Source: Chitinophagaceae bacterium
GTDB taxonomy: Bacteria > Bacteroidota > Bacteroidia > Chitinophagales > Chitinophagaceae
Assembly: GCA_025963615.1 (NCBI GenBank)
Contig: JAOQAL010000352.1
Location: 1-7,089 of the forward strand
DNA: 7,089 nucleotides
Direction: 5' to 3'
Below the pieces are notes generated by a model. That model was not told the DNA's origin. It ran no database searches and saw only the letters and a list, made by a program, of their open reading frames with translations. This document shows positions 1-6,224 of this stretch, one piece after another (position 1 is the first letter of the stretch; every line of letters begins with the position of its first letter). Position numbers and translations under genes: made by a program.

Positions 1-1
1 G

Positions 2-2011
2 GCTACGCATTTTGTAGTTGCTTACCCAAAGCAAGGCAGCAAGGCAACTTATGATACCGAGGTCAGAATCCTTTACGATCAAAACAACTTCTATATTTTT
101 GCACATTGCGATTTTTCTCCAGGAAAAAAAGACATCCAAGTGCAGGATATGCGGCGCGATTTTTCTTTTTCAGACAATGAACTCTTTGAAGTGTTGATCG
201 AGCCTTTTAAAGATCCGAGATTGCCTGTAATGACCTTTTGCGTCACGCCCTATAGTACGCAAATGGACGTTATGCACTATGCTGATGGCAGCTATGACTA
301 CAAATGGGATGCGCTGTGGCAGGCTGCCAGTCAAATACAGGAAGATAGCTGGACGACGGAGATCGCCATCCCTTTTTCCAGTCTACGTTATCCTGCTAAT
401 TCAACAGAATGGACTATGAATTTTGTCCGGAATATCCGGCATTTGGGCGAACAAAGCGGTTGGTCTGCCTGGCCAATGGCCTTCAACGAATCCCGCATGG
501 AATATGCCGGCATCGTTACAGGCATTCACCCCCCCAAGGCAAAAGTTAACATGCGTTTCGAGCCTTACGTACTAGCACATTCAAGTAACACAAATACAGC
601 TAAAGGGAATGGTAAACCGACAGCCGGAGGAGAGCTTAAATATACCATAGGTACCAGTACTTTACTTGAAGGGACCATAAATACTGATTTCGCACAAGCG
701 GATGTTGACAAACAGGTAATTAATCTCACACGCTCCTCCGTTTTCTTTCCGGAAAACAGACAATTCTTCCTGGAAAATTCTAGTTTATTTTCCGTTGGTC
801 AGAATGGAATTATACAGCCTTTTTTTAGTAGAAAAATTGGTTTGAGCGATGCAGGCGTGCCACTCACAATCAATGGCGGCCTCCGGCTTGTGCATCAGGA
901 TTCACATCAGTCTGCAGGGTTGCTAATTATGCGCCAAAATGGTGATTCAACTGAAAACGACGCTTGGTTTGGCGTTGCCAGATACAAAAGAAATCTTACA
1001 AGTCAGCTGCAGCTCGGCAGCATGGCCATTCTACGAGAAAATGCAGCCGGTTTAGGGCAAAGGTCTTATTTAAATTCGGTAGGTGTAATTGATGCTTTTT
1101 GGCGCGCCGGTCCCTCGCTTTTTGTTCGTGGAATGGGATCCCTATCAGGCAATAGTTTGACCCGTAAAAATGGTACGGCATTTTTCAGCGAACTAAATTA
1201 CGCAACTAACAGCATCAATTTTGACTGGTTTGAAACCATATCCTCAAAAAACTACGAAGCACAAACCGGGTATGTCGCCCGCACCGATTTTGTCAATACT
1301 CAAACAAATATGGGGTATTTGCTACATAAAAATTGGTTCCCAAAAAGTTTGGCATTTTTTAACCCTCAGCTTACCGTCGATATCTATCACCAAGCGTCAA
1401 CGGGCAATTTCCAGGAGGCAAATGTTACTTTCATTCCCCTCAACTTTATATTCAATAATTTGGGGCAGTTGCAGTTTAATATGACTTCCTCATGGGAACA
1501 CCTCAGGGAAGATTTTTCGCCGGTACGTAACATTTCCATTGTCACCGGTAAATATCAATTTAACCGTTATCAAATTTATGGATGGACTAACACAGCCGCA
1601 CCCTATGGTACGGAAGGGGGCGTCACTATCGGCGGCTATTATAATGGCAAGCTAAACGATTACTATATTTCATTTAGGGCGACGCCCATTCCTAAAATTT
1701 CATTGATTTTTAGATATACCCATAACGATTTTTGGGACGTAGGCATAAGCAAGGCTGCTGTAACCACCCATCTCCTTGCACCTGAATTAAGAGTTGCCGC
1801 AAATCCTAAGTTACTTTTCTCCGCTTTTTATCAGTATAATACGGATGCTCAAAATGGTTCGTTAAACACACGCTTTTCATGGGAGTACAAACCGCTGAGC
1901 TTTGTTTATCTGGTATTAAATACATTAAATAATTATGATCGCAAACCCTTTGAATTACCAGCGCAGCAGCGTAGCGGAATTCTAAAAATCACGTATATAC
2001 GACAATTATGA
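2..2011 (+). CDS. DUF5916 family outer-membrane-type protein, 5'-partial
   Basis: The reading frame is open from the first bases of the window to a TGA at 2009-2011, giving 669 visible residues with no start codon in view; the first ATG (140) lies inside the fold and is not the real start. The first ~170 visible residues (YDTEVRILYDQNNFYIFAH, later WTTEIAIPFSSLRYP) look like the end of a CBM9-like beta-sandwich. From about residue 190 the DUF5916 part begins, with its hallmark block NTDFAQADVDKQVINLTRS followed by FFPENRQFFLEN at residues 248-259. The rest is rich in alternating aromatic and polar strands and ends in KITYIRQL, as expected for an outer-membrane beta-barrel. Family members usually run 700-850 residues, so roughly 50-150 residues are probably missing, including the signal peptide. 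The biochemical function of the family is unknown; a role at the outer membrane in carbohydrate or nutrient handling is only a guess. Confidence 0.9.
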   Translation, partial: ATHFVVAYPKQGSKATYDTEVRILYDQNNFYIFAHCDFSPGKKDIQVQDMRRDFSFSDNELFEVLIEPFKDPRLPVMTFCVTPYSTQMDVMHYADGSYDYKWDALWQAASQIQEDSWTTEIAIPFSSLRYPANSTEWTMNFVRNIRHLGEQSGWSAWPMAFNESRMEYAGIVTGIHPPKAKVNMRFEPYVLAHSSNTNTAKGNGKPTAGGELKYTIGTSTLLEGTINTDFAQADVDKQVINLTRSSVFFPENRQFFLENSSLFSVGQNGIIQPFFSRKIGLSDAGVPLTINGGLRLVHQDSHQSAGLLIMRQNGDSTENDAWFGVARYKRNLTSQLQLGSMAILRENAAGLGQRSYLNSVGVIDAFWRAGPSLFVRGMGSLSGNSLTRKNGTAFFSELNYATNSINFDWFETISSKNYEAQTGYVARTDFVNTQTNMGYLLHKNWFPKSLAFFNPQLTVDIYHQASTGNFQEANVTFIPLNFIFNNLGQLQFNMTSSWEHLREDFSPVRNISIVTGKYQFNRYQIYGWTNTAAPYGTEGGVTIGGYYNGKLNDYYISFRATPIPKISLIFRYTHNDFWDVGISKAAVTTHLLAPELRVAANPKLLFSAFYQYNTDAQNGSLNTRFSWEYKPLSFVYLVLNTLNNYDRKPFELPAQQRSGILKITYIRQL

Positions 2012-2076
2012 CAGGATTTATATCTCCTCTCCTCTTGACTATTGGTAGTAAATCGACTGTCTTGTTTAACATTATC

Positions 2077-2086
2077 ACCATTTGGT
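2077..2086. promoter_or_regulatory. Box 1: ACCATTTGGT candidate operator
   Basis: ACCATTTGGT has ACCA/TGGT arms around a 2-base centre. It is the promoter-distal member of three near-identical boxes (2077, 2129, 2160) ahead of the membrane-protein gene. Box 2 is its exact reverse complement. Box 1 lies 52 bp upstream of box 2, about five helical turns. It is upstream of the predicted -33 element, so it may serve looping or cooperative binding. The cognate regulator is unknown. Confidence 0.45.
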
Positions 2087-2115
2087 ATTAAAATCTAAAA
2101 AAAAATCCAAATTAA

Positions 2116-2147
2116 TTTGCTAATTACAACCAAATGGTATAATATTG
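2116..2147 (+). promoter_or_regulatory. Bacteroidota-type promoter for the 2196-3742 operon
   Basis: TTTG at 2116-2119 and TAATATTG at 2140-2147 are separated by 20 bp. This fits the known Bacteroidota primary sigma factor pattern TTTG - about 19-21 bp - TAnnTTTG, with one mismatch in the -7 element (A for T at 2144). Transcription would start near 2153-2156, leaving a leader of about 40 bases before the ATG at 2196. The TTTG is also the end of a perfect 12-bp palindrome, CAAATTAATTTG (2108-2119). The match is by eye in AT-rich DNA, so it is a candidate. Confidence 0.5.
2129..2138. promoter_or_regulatory. Box 2: ACCAAATGGT candidate operator in promoter spacer
   Basis: ACCAAATGGT is the exact reverse complement of box 1. 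It sits wholly between the predicted -33 (2116-2119) and -7 (2140-2147) elements, where a bound protein would exclude RNA polymerase. Such a position is typical of repressor operators. Confidence 0.5.
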
Positions 2148-2156
2148 CATATAAAA

Positions 2157-2173
2157 TAAACCATTTGGGTTTA
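2157..2173. promoter_or_regulatory. Box 3: ACCATTTGGG candidate operator near start of transcription
   Basis: The core ACCATTTGGG (2160-2169) matches box 1 in nine of ten bases and starts 31 bp after box 2, about three helical turns. The surrounding bases form a second perfect inverted repeat, TAAACC (2157-2162) and GGTTTA (2168-2173), around a 5-base centre. It lies just downstream of the predicted transcription start, again where a bound repressor would block transcription. Confidence 0.45.
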
Positions 2174-2195
2174 CTTACAATTTAAATAAATATTA

Positions 2196-2672
2196 ATGAG
2201 CTCATCAATATTTTACGCTACATTTCTGATCCTGCACCTTATCGGATTGACCATCATGGCGGGAACGACACTAATAGACCTGATAGGCTATCGGACTTAT
2301 TGGAAATATCACGACCACAATAAGGATAAGTCGGACGCGATATTGCAATTACTTGCAAAACTTGCCCGTCCGGTAGGTATCGGCGCAGCTCTCCTGGTAT
2401 TTTCCGGATTAGGCATGATGGTAATTACCCACGGCATTTTTGGCGAACAGATCTGGTTCAGAATAAAATTCGGACTGGTGATCATACTGATCGCTAATAA
2501 CCTGCTATTCGGACGACGTCAGGGCGCGGCTTTAAAAAAAGCGGTAAGCATAAACGAAGCAAGTCCGGCTTGGAAAGTGGAAAAAATAAAAAAGAACATG
2601 AATCTGTTTCATTTTAGTCAACTGCTCATTTTTTTAGTGATCATTTTTTTAAGTGTTTTCAAGTTTAATTGA
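2196..2672 (+). CDS. Small four-helix integral membrane protein
   Basis: This is a 158-residue protein with four hydrophobic segments, at about residues 5-30, 59-78, 87-106 and 137-156, and no cleavable signal peptide. TM1 carries a histidine (His14 in LILHLIGLTIMAG), and the TM2 region reads ARPVGIGAALLVFSGLGMM. The loop after TM1 is charged (KYHDHNKDK) and the one after TM3 is basic (GRRQGAALKK). The layout resembles small inner-membrane proteins of the DUF2269/CopD-like kind, but I cannot assign a family firmly and no activity is known. It is the first gene of a compact plus-strand unit: the cytochrome ATG follows its TGA by two bases. The ATG at 2196 lies about 40 bp after the predicted promoter and has no Shine-Dalgarno sequence, as is usual in Bacteroidota. 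The likely partner is the cytochrome c next to it. Confidence 0.8.
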   Translation: MSSSIFYATFLILHLIGLTIMAGTTLIDLIGYRTYWKYHDHNKDKSDAILQLLAKLARPVGIGAALLVFSGLGMMVITHGIFGEQIWFRIKFGLVIILIANNLLFGRRQGAALKKAVSINEASPAWKVEKIKKNMNLFHFSQLLIFLVIIFLSVFKFN

Positions 2673-2674
2673 TC

Positions 2675-3028
2675 ATGGGACAAACGATAAAGGCAATCTG
2701 TTACGGACTTGCGCTCTTGGTTAGCCTTTCTGCCTGTAACGGAAGCAGTCCATCAGTTCCTGTTGTCACAGATCAGGTAAAAACGATCAAGCCGTTCGTA
2801 GGCGCAAAAATGATTGGCCTTTATAAGACAAAATGTGCTGTTTGCCACGGAGCCGACGGAGCCGCGGGCATTTACAACGCGGCTAACCTGCAAGCCAGCA
2901 GATTAGACAATATGTCGATCAGGCAAATACTCAAAACTGGAAAAGATGCGATGCCATCTTTTGAGAATGAGTTCACGGAAAAAGAAATCGGGCAGATCAT
3001 TCAGTTTGTTCGCAGCTTACGGAAGTAG
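2675..3028 (+). CDS. Monohaem c-type cytochrome lipoprotein
   Basis: This 117-residue protein carries one class I cytochrome c domain. Residues 1-21 form a lipoprotein signal (GLALLVSLSAC, lipobox LSAC, lipidated Cys21), so the mature protein should be membrane-anchored on the periplasmic side. The haem site is CAVCH at residues 54-58, followed by GADGAAG; Met93 in DAMPSF is the expected sixth haem ligand, and the last helix is EKEIGQIIQFVRSLRK. The function would be electron transfer; the partner is not known. The ATG at 2675, two bases after the preceding stop, is preferred over an in-frame TTG at 2669 that overlaps that stop and adds only two residues. It is the second gene of the operon, and coupling to the membrane protein upstream is inferred from spacing only. 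Confidence 0.9.
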   Translation: MGQTIKAICYGLALLVSLSACNGSSPSVPVVTDQVKTIKPFVGAKMIGLYKTKCAVCHGADGAAGIYNAANLQASRLDNMSIRQILKTGKDAMPSFENEFTEKEIGQIIQFVRSLRK

Positions 3029-3070
3029 CACCTTTTGATAATCAAGTATAGAACCAATAATAATATAGCT

Positions 3071-3742
3071 ATGAAAATACAGCAAAAATCAGCCACTTAT
3101 CATATTCTGATATTTGGCGCAAGCGGAGGTATTGGTCGGCAGTGTGTGGAGTTAGCCCTTGCTGAAGGTCACCAAGTAACTGCGTTACTGCGAACCCCGT
3201 CTAAACTTGATCTTGTGCATCCTAATTTGCATATCATTAAAGGAGACATTTCCGACCCGGAGTCTTTCTCAAAGCACCTCGAAAATAAAGACGCTGTAAT
3301 TTCTGCGATTGGGGTCAGCGGAGGCTTTGGCAAGGATAAACCCACTACGCTTTATTCTGAAGGTAACCGGAATGTTTTACACGAAATGAAGAAAGCCGGG
3401 ATAACCAGGGTGTTTTTCATTTCCGCATCTGCATTAGATGTCAGCCCGGTAGTGCCATTTATTATCAGGCTGATCATCAAGTACATTGTACAAAAATTAC
3501 TAAAAAACATGTATCAGGACCTGAGACGAATGGAAACGATCATTAAAAAAAGTGACGCTAATTGGACGATCATGCGACCACCGGAATTAACAGATAAGCC
3601 CTTAACCGGTAATTATCGTATCGCGAACAACGCCTTCCTGAAGAACGGTCTGAAAATATCCAGAGCTGACCTGGCGCATTTTATGATCAACAATATTACG
3701 AACGAGACAACCTTCAGGTCCACTATTGAAATTGCCTATTAA
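3071..3742 (+). CDS. NmrA-like NAD(P)H-binding protein (atypical SDR)
   Basis: This is a 223-residue cytoplasmic protein with a Rossmann fold. After a short N-terminal tail, strand 1 and the dinucleotide-binding loop read ILIFGASGGIG (GASGGIG at residues 16-22, the GxxGxxG pattern). LLRTPSKL (39-46) follows as the cofactor-specificity region, then GDISDPES (58-65), SAIG (78-81), and FFISASAL with NWTIMRPPELTD further on. This matches the NAD(P)H-binding PF13460 / atypical SDR a5-like group, which includes flavin-reductase-like and NmrA-like regulatory proteins. The classical YxxxK catalytic pair is not evident, so activity is uncertain. The ATG at 3071 is chosen over a TTG at 3035 because it starts just before the Rossmann strand. 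The gap to the cytochrome is 42 bp, consistent with the same operon, of which it is the last gene. Confidence 0.88.
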   Translation: MKIQQKSATYHILIFGASGGIGRQCVELALAEGHQVTALLRTPSKLDLVHPNLHIIKGDISDPESFSKHLENKDAVISAIGVSGGFGKDKPTTLYSEGNRNVLHEMKKAGITRVFFISASALDVSPVVPFIIRLIIKYIVQKLLKNMYQDLRRMETIIKKSDANWTIMRPPELTDKPLTGNYRIANNAFLKNGLKISRADLAHFMINNITNETTFRSTIEIAY

Positions 3743-3772
3743 AAATATATTCAGACCCGTCGTATTTTTAAT
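3738..3772 (+). terminator. AT-only hairpin, possible terminator of the three-gene operon
   Basis: ATTAAAAATA (3738-3747) pairs perfectly with TATTTTTAAT (3763-3772) across a 15-base loop, and the stem overlaps the stop codon at 3740-3742. The 3' arm contains a run of five T. The stem has no G-C pair and no T-run follows it, so it is a weak terminator at best, but its place directly after the last gene fits. Confidence 0.35.
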
Positions 3773-3792
3773 CGAACAGCATGAGAAAAGGT

Positions 3793-4021
3793 TTACTCAT
3801 TAAAGGACAAATTACTTTTTGCTGCTTGATTGACTGAGCTTGGTAAATAACTGTACTTTGGTTTAAAGGCAGCTGTAAAATGCTGCTGGTGTTTGTAACC
3901 AACACTGTAAGCTATATCACCGATACTATACTCTCCTTCCAGTAACATTCCCTTTGCCTTTTTTAAACGGGCATTTGTCTGTAGACTTTATATAATTCTG
4001 TGCTACATTGTATTTATACTT
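3793..4021 (-). pseudogene. Degraded AraC-family regulator, C-terminal HTH remnant
   Basis: On the minus strand, 62 codons from 3981 down to a TAA at 3793-3795 encode the second half of an AraC DNA-binding domain: QTNARLKKAKGMLLEGEYS, then IGDIAYSVGYKHQQHFTAAF and the terminal YLPSS. These are the standard second helix-turn-helix features (IGDIAYSVGY and the HF.AAF helix). The frame is closed just upstream by a TAA (3988-3990). The neighbouring frame there reads STELYKVY, which lines up with the usual LYNYLQTNAR junction if one base is lost, so a frameshift is visible. Beyond about 4021 no convincing AraC sequence remains, and the ~200-residue N-terminal part is absent. The surviving motif belongs to the same broad subfamily as the regulator starting at 6279. 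It is read as a dead gene fragment; no start codon or product is expected. Confidence 0.75.
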
Positions 4022-4123
4022 CCAGGAGGCACTTTTGTAAACTTTTTTATTTGAGAATAGATTCGCCATTTAACACATTATCAATTTCGTTTACAGCCAT
4101 ATATGTACGCTGACTTTAGTAGT

Positions 4124-4158
4124 TTAACTTGATGTTCCAAATTGGAACATCAAGTTAA
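4124..4158. repeat. 35-bp perfect palindrome (17-bp arms, 1-bp centre)
   Basis: TTAACTTGATGTTCCAA (4124-4140) is followed by a single A and then its exact reverse complement (4142-4158). It lies 42 bp beyond the stop of the AraC gene (minus strand) and between that gene and the AraC remnant. Folded as RNA it would give a strong stem with a small loop on either strand, but no T-run follows on either side, so it is not a standard intrinsic terminator. Options are a Rho-independent-like 3' stabilising hairpin, a dimer operator, or a scar or end of a mobile element. Confidence 0.85.
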
Positions 4159-4200
4159 TAAGTATCACAAAATTTTCATAAATGTCCTAAATTAATAAGA

Positions 4201-5115
4201 TCAATTGAAAGTTGCTCTGAATTGTACAGGAGATATTTTTGTTCTCATTTTGAACAGCCTGCTGAACGACTGCGGATGCTCAAAACCCAATTGATAGGCC
4301 ACTTCGCTGATCGTTAAATTTGTAGTGGAAAGTAGTTCTTTTGACCGTTCGATTACTTTTTGATGAATGTGCTGCTGCGCATTAAGTCCCGTGAGTGACC
4401 GGAGCATATCGCTTAAATAATTAGGTGTATAATTCAACCGCTCTGCCAGGTATTGAACGGTCGGTATGCCCTGACCGTCTGGTTTATCTTCGGTAAAATA
4501 AGTGTTCAATAGTTCTTCTAATCGCTGAACCAATTCACCGGTTGCCACCTGACGGGTCAAAAACTGGCGCTTGTAAAAGCGTTTGGCGTAACTCAGTAAC
4601 AACTCGATCTGCGCAATAATCACCTCGTGGCTAAAGTCGTCTATCCGGCTGTTCAGTTCCTCACGGATGATATTATAGATGGCCAGCATGGTCGTTTTTT
4701 CCTGTTCTGAGAGATGCAGCGCCTCATTGGATGCATAGGAGAAAAATCCGAACTGTTTGATCTTTGGAGCTAAGGGATAACCTTGCAGGAAATCCGGATG
4801 AATGAACAGCGACAGGCCCTCATTATCCGTATAACCCTCAATATGACCTACCACCTGGTTGGGCGCCGCAAACATCAGACTGCCTTCATCAAAATCGTAA
4901 TAACCCTGGCCATAACGAAATTTTCCGGCCAGTTTAGTAACGAAAGTGATCTTGTAAAAACCAATAACGTAATTTACAGGAAACTGGCACAAATGCATAA
5001 GTTGTGAAGAGTCAAGCAAACTGATCAAAGGATGGCCCGGGCCGGGAATACCCAGCATGCGGTGTATCTCTGTTATAGATTCTAACTTACTAACTTTAGA
5101 TGCGTCGCTTTTCAT
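4201..5115 (-). CDS. AraC-family transcriptional regulator
   Basis: This 304-residue protein is a one-component regulator. The N-terminal ~130 residues look like a cupin-type sensing domain (YYDFDEGSLMFAAPNQVVG, then GLSLFIHPDFLQGYP), followed by a helical linker. The C-terminal ~90 residues are a double helix-turn-helix of the HTH_18 type: helix 1 region TVQYLAERLNYTPNYLSDML, then TISEVAYQLGFEHPQSFSRL and the ending ISPVQFR. Length is normal for the family and no motif is damaged. The ATG at 5113-5115 is the first Met in this frame. It lies 66 bp downstream of the SDR gene on the same strand, so the two may share a transcript, a common SDR/AraC arrangement in Bacteroidota. An inverted repeat with TATGACCG arms sits just ahead of its start and could be a regulatory site. 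The ligand is unknown. Confidence 0.92.
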   Translation of the reverse strand: MKSDASKVSKLESITEIHRMLGIPGPGHPLISLLDSSQLMHLCQFPVNYVIGFYKITFVTKLAGKFRYGQGYYDFDEGSLMFAAPNQVVGHIEGYTDNEGLSLFIHPDFLQGYPLAPKIKQFGFFSYASNEALHLSEQEKTTMLAIYNIIREELNSRIDDFSHEVIIAQIELLLSYAKRFYKRQFLTRQVATGELVQRLEELLNTYFTEDKPDGQGIPTVQYLAERLNYTPNYLSDMLRSLTGLNAQQHIHQKVIERSKELLSTTNLTISEVAYQLGFEHPQSFSRLFKMRTKISPVQFRATFN

Positions 5116-5131
5116 TTTGAAAGATAGTAAC

Positions 5132-5164
5132 TATGACCGACGACTTTCTCAGCGGCCGGTCATA
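5132..5164. promoter_or_regulatory. Inverted repeat TATGACCG-N17-CGGTCATA
   Basis: TATGACCG (5132-5139) and CGGTCATA (5157-5164) are perfect 8-bp inverted repeats with a 17-base gap, in the 66-bp space between the SDR stop and the AraC start. The half-site motif CCGGTCAT recurs at 6003-6010 near the end of the small ORF upstream of the SDR. No T-run follows, so a protein-binding site is as likely as a weak hairpin. Confidence 0.35.
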
Positions 5165-5181
5165 ATTGAATGAAGAGAATA

Positions 5182-5952
5182 TTACCAGGGCATCGGGCCG
5201 TCCGGGCCGGTAAAGGTTCCGGTCGGGCCGTCGGTTTCCAGTGCCACGCGAACAGGTTCGCGTGATCCTACTTCCAGGCTATCGGTACCCTGAAAGTTAT
5301 TAAGCGCAGTGGCCGTATAACCGGGACTGGTCGTATTAACTTTAATGTTCTCTTTTTCCAGTTCTAAGGCAAACGCCAGCGTAACGGCATTAAGGGCTGT
5401 TTTAGAAGCCGCGTAAACAATGCCGAAGTTATCTCTCGCCCAGGAAGCCGGGTCAGAGATCCAGGTAAGCGAGCCCAGCCCGCTCGATACATTCACGATG
5501 CGTGCAGCCGATGATTTCCGTAATAAGGGCAAAGCAGCCTGCGTTACGGCGATAACGCCGAATACGTTGGTTTCCCAAACCGTGCGCACTTCGTCTAAAG
5601 ACACGTTAACGGCCCTGCCGGATTCCATAACCTCTTCAACCGTGCGGCCAGGCTTTCCAGCATGCGCGATACCAGCATTATTGACCAGCAGGTCAAGGCG
5701 GCCGGCTTCTTTTTCGATGCGTTCAACGGCAGATTCGATCGTTGCTTGTTTGGTTACATCCAGTTGGATAGCATGGGCGTTAACGCCGATCTCTGCAGCG
5801 GCTTTTTCCCCGTTGCTTAGGTTACGTGAGCCAACGTATACCGTGTAGCCATTGGCTGCAAGTTCTTTGGCTATTTGAAAGCCAACGCCCTGGTTGGCAC
5901 CGGTAACCAGCGCAACAGGCTGACTTTTTAGTGATTCGCTTATATTTTCCAT
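5182..5952 (-). CDS. Classical short-chain dehydrogenase/reductase (SDR)
   Basis: This 256-residue NAD(P)(H)-dependent oxidoreductase has all classical SDR features. They are the cofactor loop TGANQGVG (residues 17-24), VGSRN (40-44) after the second strand, LDVT (64-67), NNAG (91-94), Asn129 in WETNVFG, the catalytic serine in VNVSSGLGS (156/157), and YAASK with Tyr180 and Lys184. SPGYTAT (209-215) follows, and the protein ends GTFTGPDGPMPW, a tail common in this SDR group. The four catalytic residues Asn-Ser-Tyr-Lys are intact, so an active enzyme is expected; the substrate (a carbonyl or alcohol) cannot be told. The ATG at 5950-5952 is preferred over one at 5985, which would add 11 atypical residues. 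The AraC gene follows on the same strand after 66 bp. A GCC-W-TGTTTATTT motif upstream is shared with the small ORF ahead of it. Confidence 0.93.
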   Translation of the reverse strand: MENISESLKSQPVALVTGANQGVGFQIAKELAANGYTVYVGSRNLSNGEKAAAEIGVNAHAIQLDVTKQATIESAVERIEKEAGRLDLLVNNAGIAHAGKPGRTVEEVMESGRAVNVSLDEVRTVWETNVFGVIAVTQAALPLLRKSSAARIVNVSSGLGSLTWISDPASWARDNFGIVYAASKTALNAVTLAFALELEKENIKVNTTSPGYTATALNNFQGTDSLEVGSREPVRVALETDGPTGTFTGPDGPMPW

Positions 5953-5970
5953 AGGAATAAAATGATTTAT

Positions 5971-5983
5971 AAATAAACAAGGC
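5971..5983 (-). repeat. AAATAAACAWGGC repeat, copy 1 (upstream of SDR)
   Basis: AAATAAACAAGGC (plus-strand reading) starts 18 bp upstream of the SDR start codon. It matches 12 of 13 bases of AAATAAACATGGC at 6212-6224, which lies 24 bp upstream of the small ORF start. On the coding strand both read GCC-W-TGTTTATTT. It may be a shared leader or regulatory element, or a trace of local duplication. Confidence 0.35.
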
Positions 5984-5998
5984 AAAAGTCGCTATTCT

Positions 5999-6187
5999 CT
6001 ATCCGGTCATGATAACCAAATCAAGGACATTCGTAACCAAAATGAAACTATCGTTATTTCTAAGTTTCCTATATGGTACACTTTCCTGCCTTTTTCCAAA
6101 GGTCATGTGAAAAGCATGCTCGGAATCTTTGTGATTATTAAAGAGGGCATCGAAGTTAGCGCCTGAACCGTTACTTGTTTGCGACAT
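5999..6187 (-). CDS. Doubtful 62-residue ORF, unknown
   Basis: An ATG at 6185-6187 opens a 62-codon frame ending in TAG at 5999-6001. The N-terminal half is hydrophilic (MSQTSNGSGANFDALFNNHK, then DSEHAFHMTFGKRQ) and the last third is hydrophobic (SFILVTNVLDLVIMTG). There is no signal peptide, cysteine or recognisable motif. In favour of a real gene: it lies on the same strand as the SDR with a 46-bp gap and its upstream region shares a 13-bp motif with the SDR leader. Against: short length, unremarkable composition and no family I recognise. It could be the decayed start of a longer gene. No function is proposed. Confidence 0.3.
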   Translation of the reverse strand: MSQTSNGSGANFDALFNNHKDSEHAFHMTFGKRQESVPYRKLRNNDSFILVTNVLDLVIMTG

Positions 6188-6211
6188 AGCGTTTATGTAA
6201 TTATAGCTTGC

Positions 6212-6224
6212 AAATAAACATGGC
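6212..6224 (-). repeat. AAATAAACAWGGC repeat, copy 2 (divergent intergenic region)
   Basis: AAATAAACATGGC matches copy 1 at 5971-5983 in 12 of 13 bases. A degenerate third version, AAATAAAATAGCC, starts at 6232, 20 bp further on, so the pair is spaced about two helical turns. Direct repeats at this spacing are typical of AraC-family binding sites. The 91-bp region 6188-6278 between the small ORF and the divergent AraC gene holds nothing else I can support. Confidence 0.35.

Noticed and set aside
996..1484. Open frames of 61 (minus) and 87 (plus) codons inside the DUF5916 gene
   Set aside because: They lie wholly inside a well-supported coding region in other frames, with no recognisable motif.
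3035..3070. TTG start extending the NmrA-like protein by 12 residues
   Set aside because: The added residues are unlike the family and the ATG at 3071 gives a normal N-terminus.
4047..4100. 17-codon minus-strand ORF starting MAVNEIDNVLNGE upstream of the AraC remnant
   Set aside because: Too short, and not convincingly AraC-like; it may be part of the decayed gene but cannot be supported separately.
4124..4158. Standard Rho-independent terminator for the AraC gene
   Set aside because: The stem is strong, but no T-run follows it on the minus strand, so it is listed as a palindrome of unknown role.
4783..5007. 74-codon plus-strand frame inside the AraC gene
   Set aside because: It is antisense to a clear AraC protein and has no domain features.
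5420..5848. 142-codon plus-strand frame inside the SDR gene
   Set aside because: It is antisense to the catalytic core of an intact SDR; long antisense frames are common opposite GC-richer genes.
6042..6110. 22-residue plus-strand ORF, MKLSLFLSFLYGTLSCLFPK and two more residues, resembling a signal peptide
   Set aside because: It stops straight after the hydrophobic stretch with no mature part and is antisense to the small ORF; probably chance.
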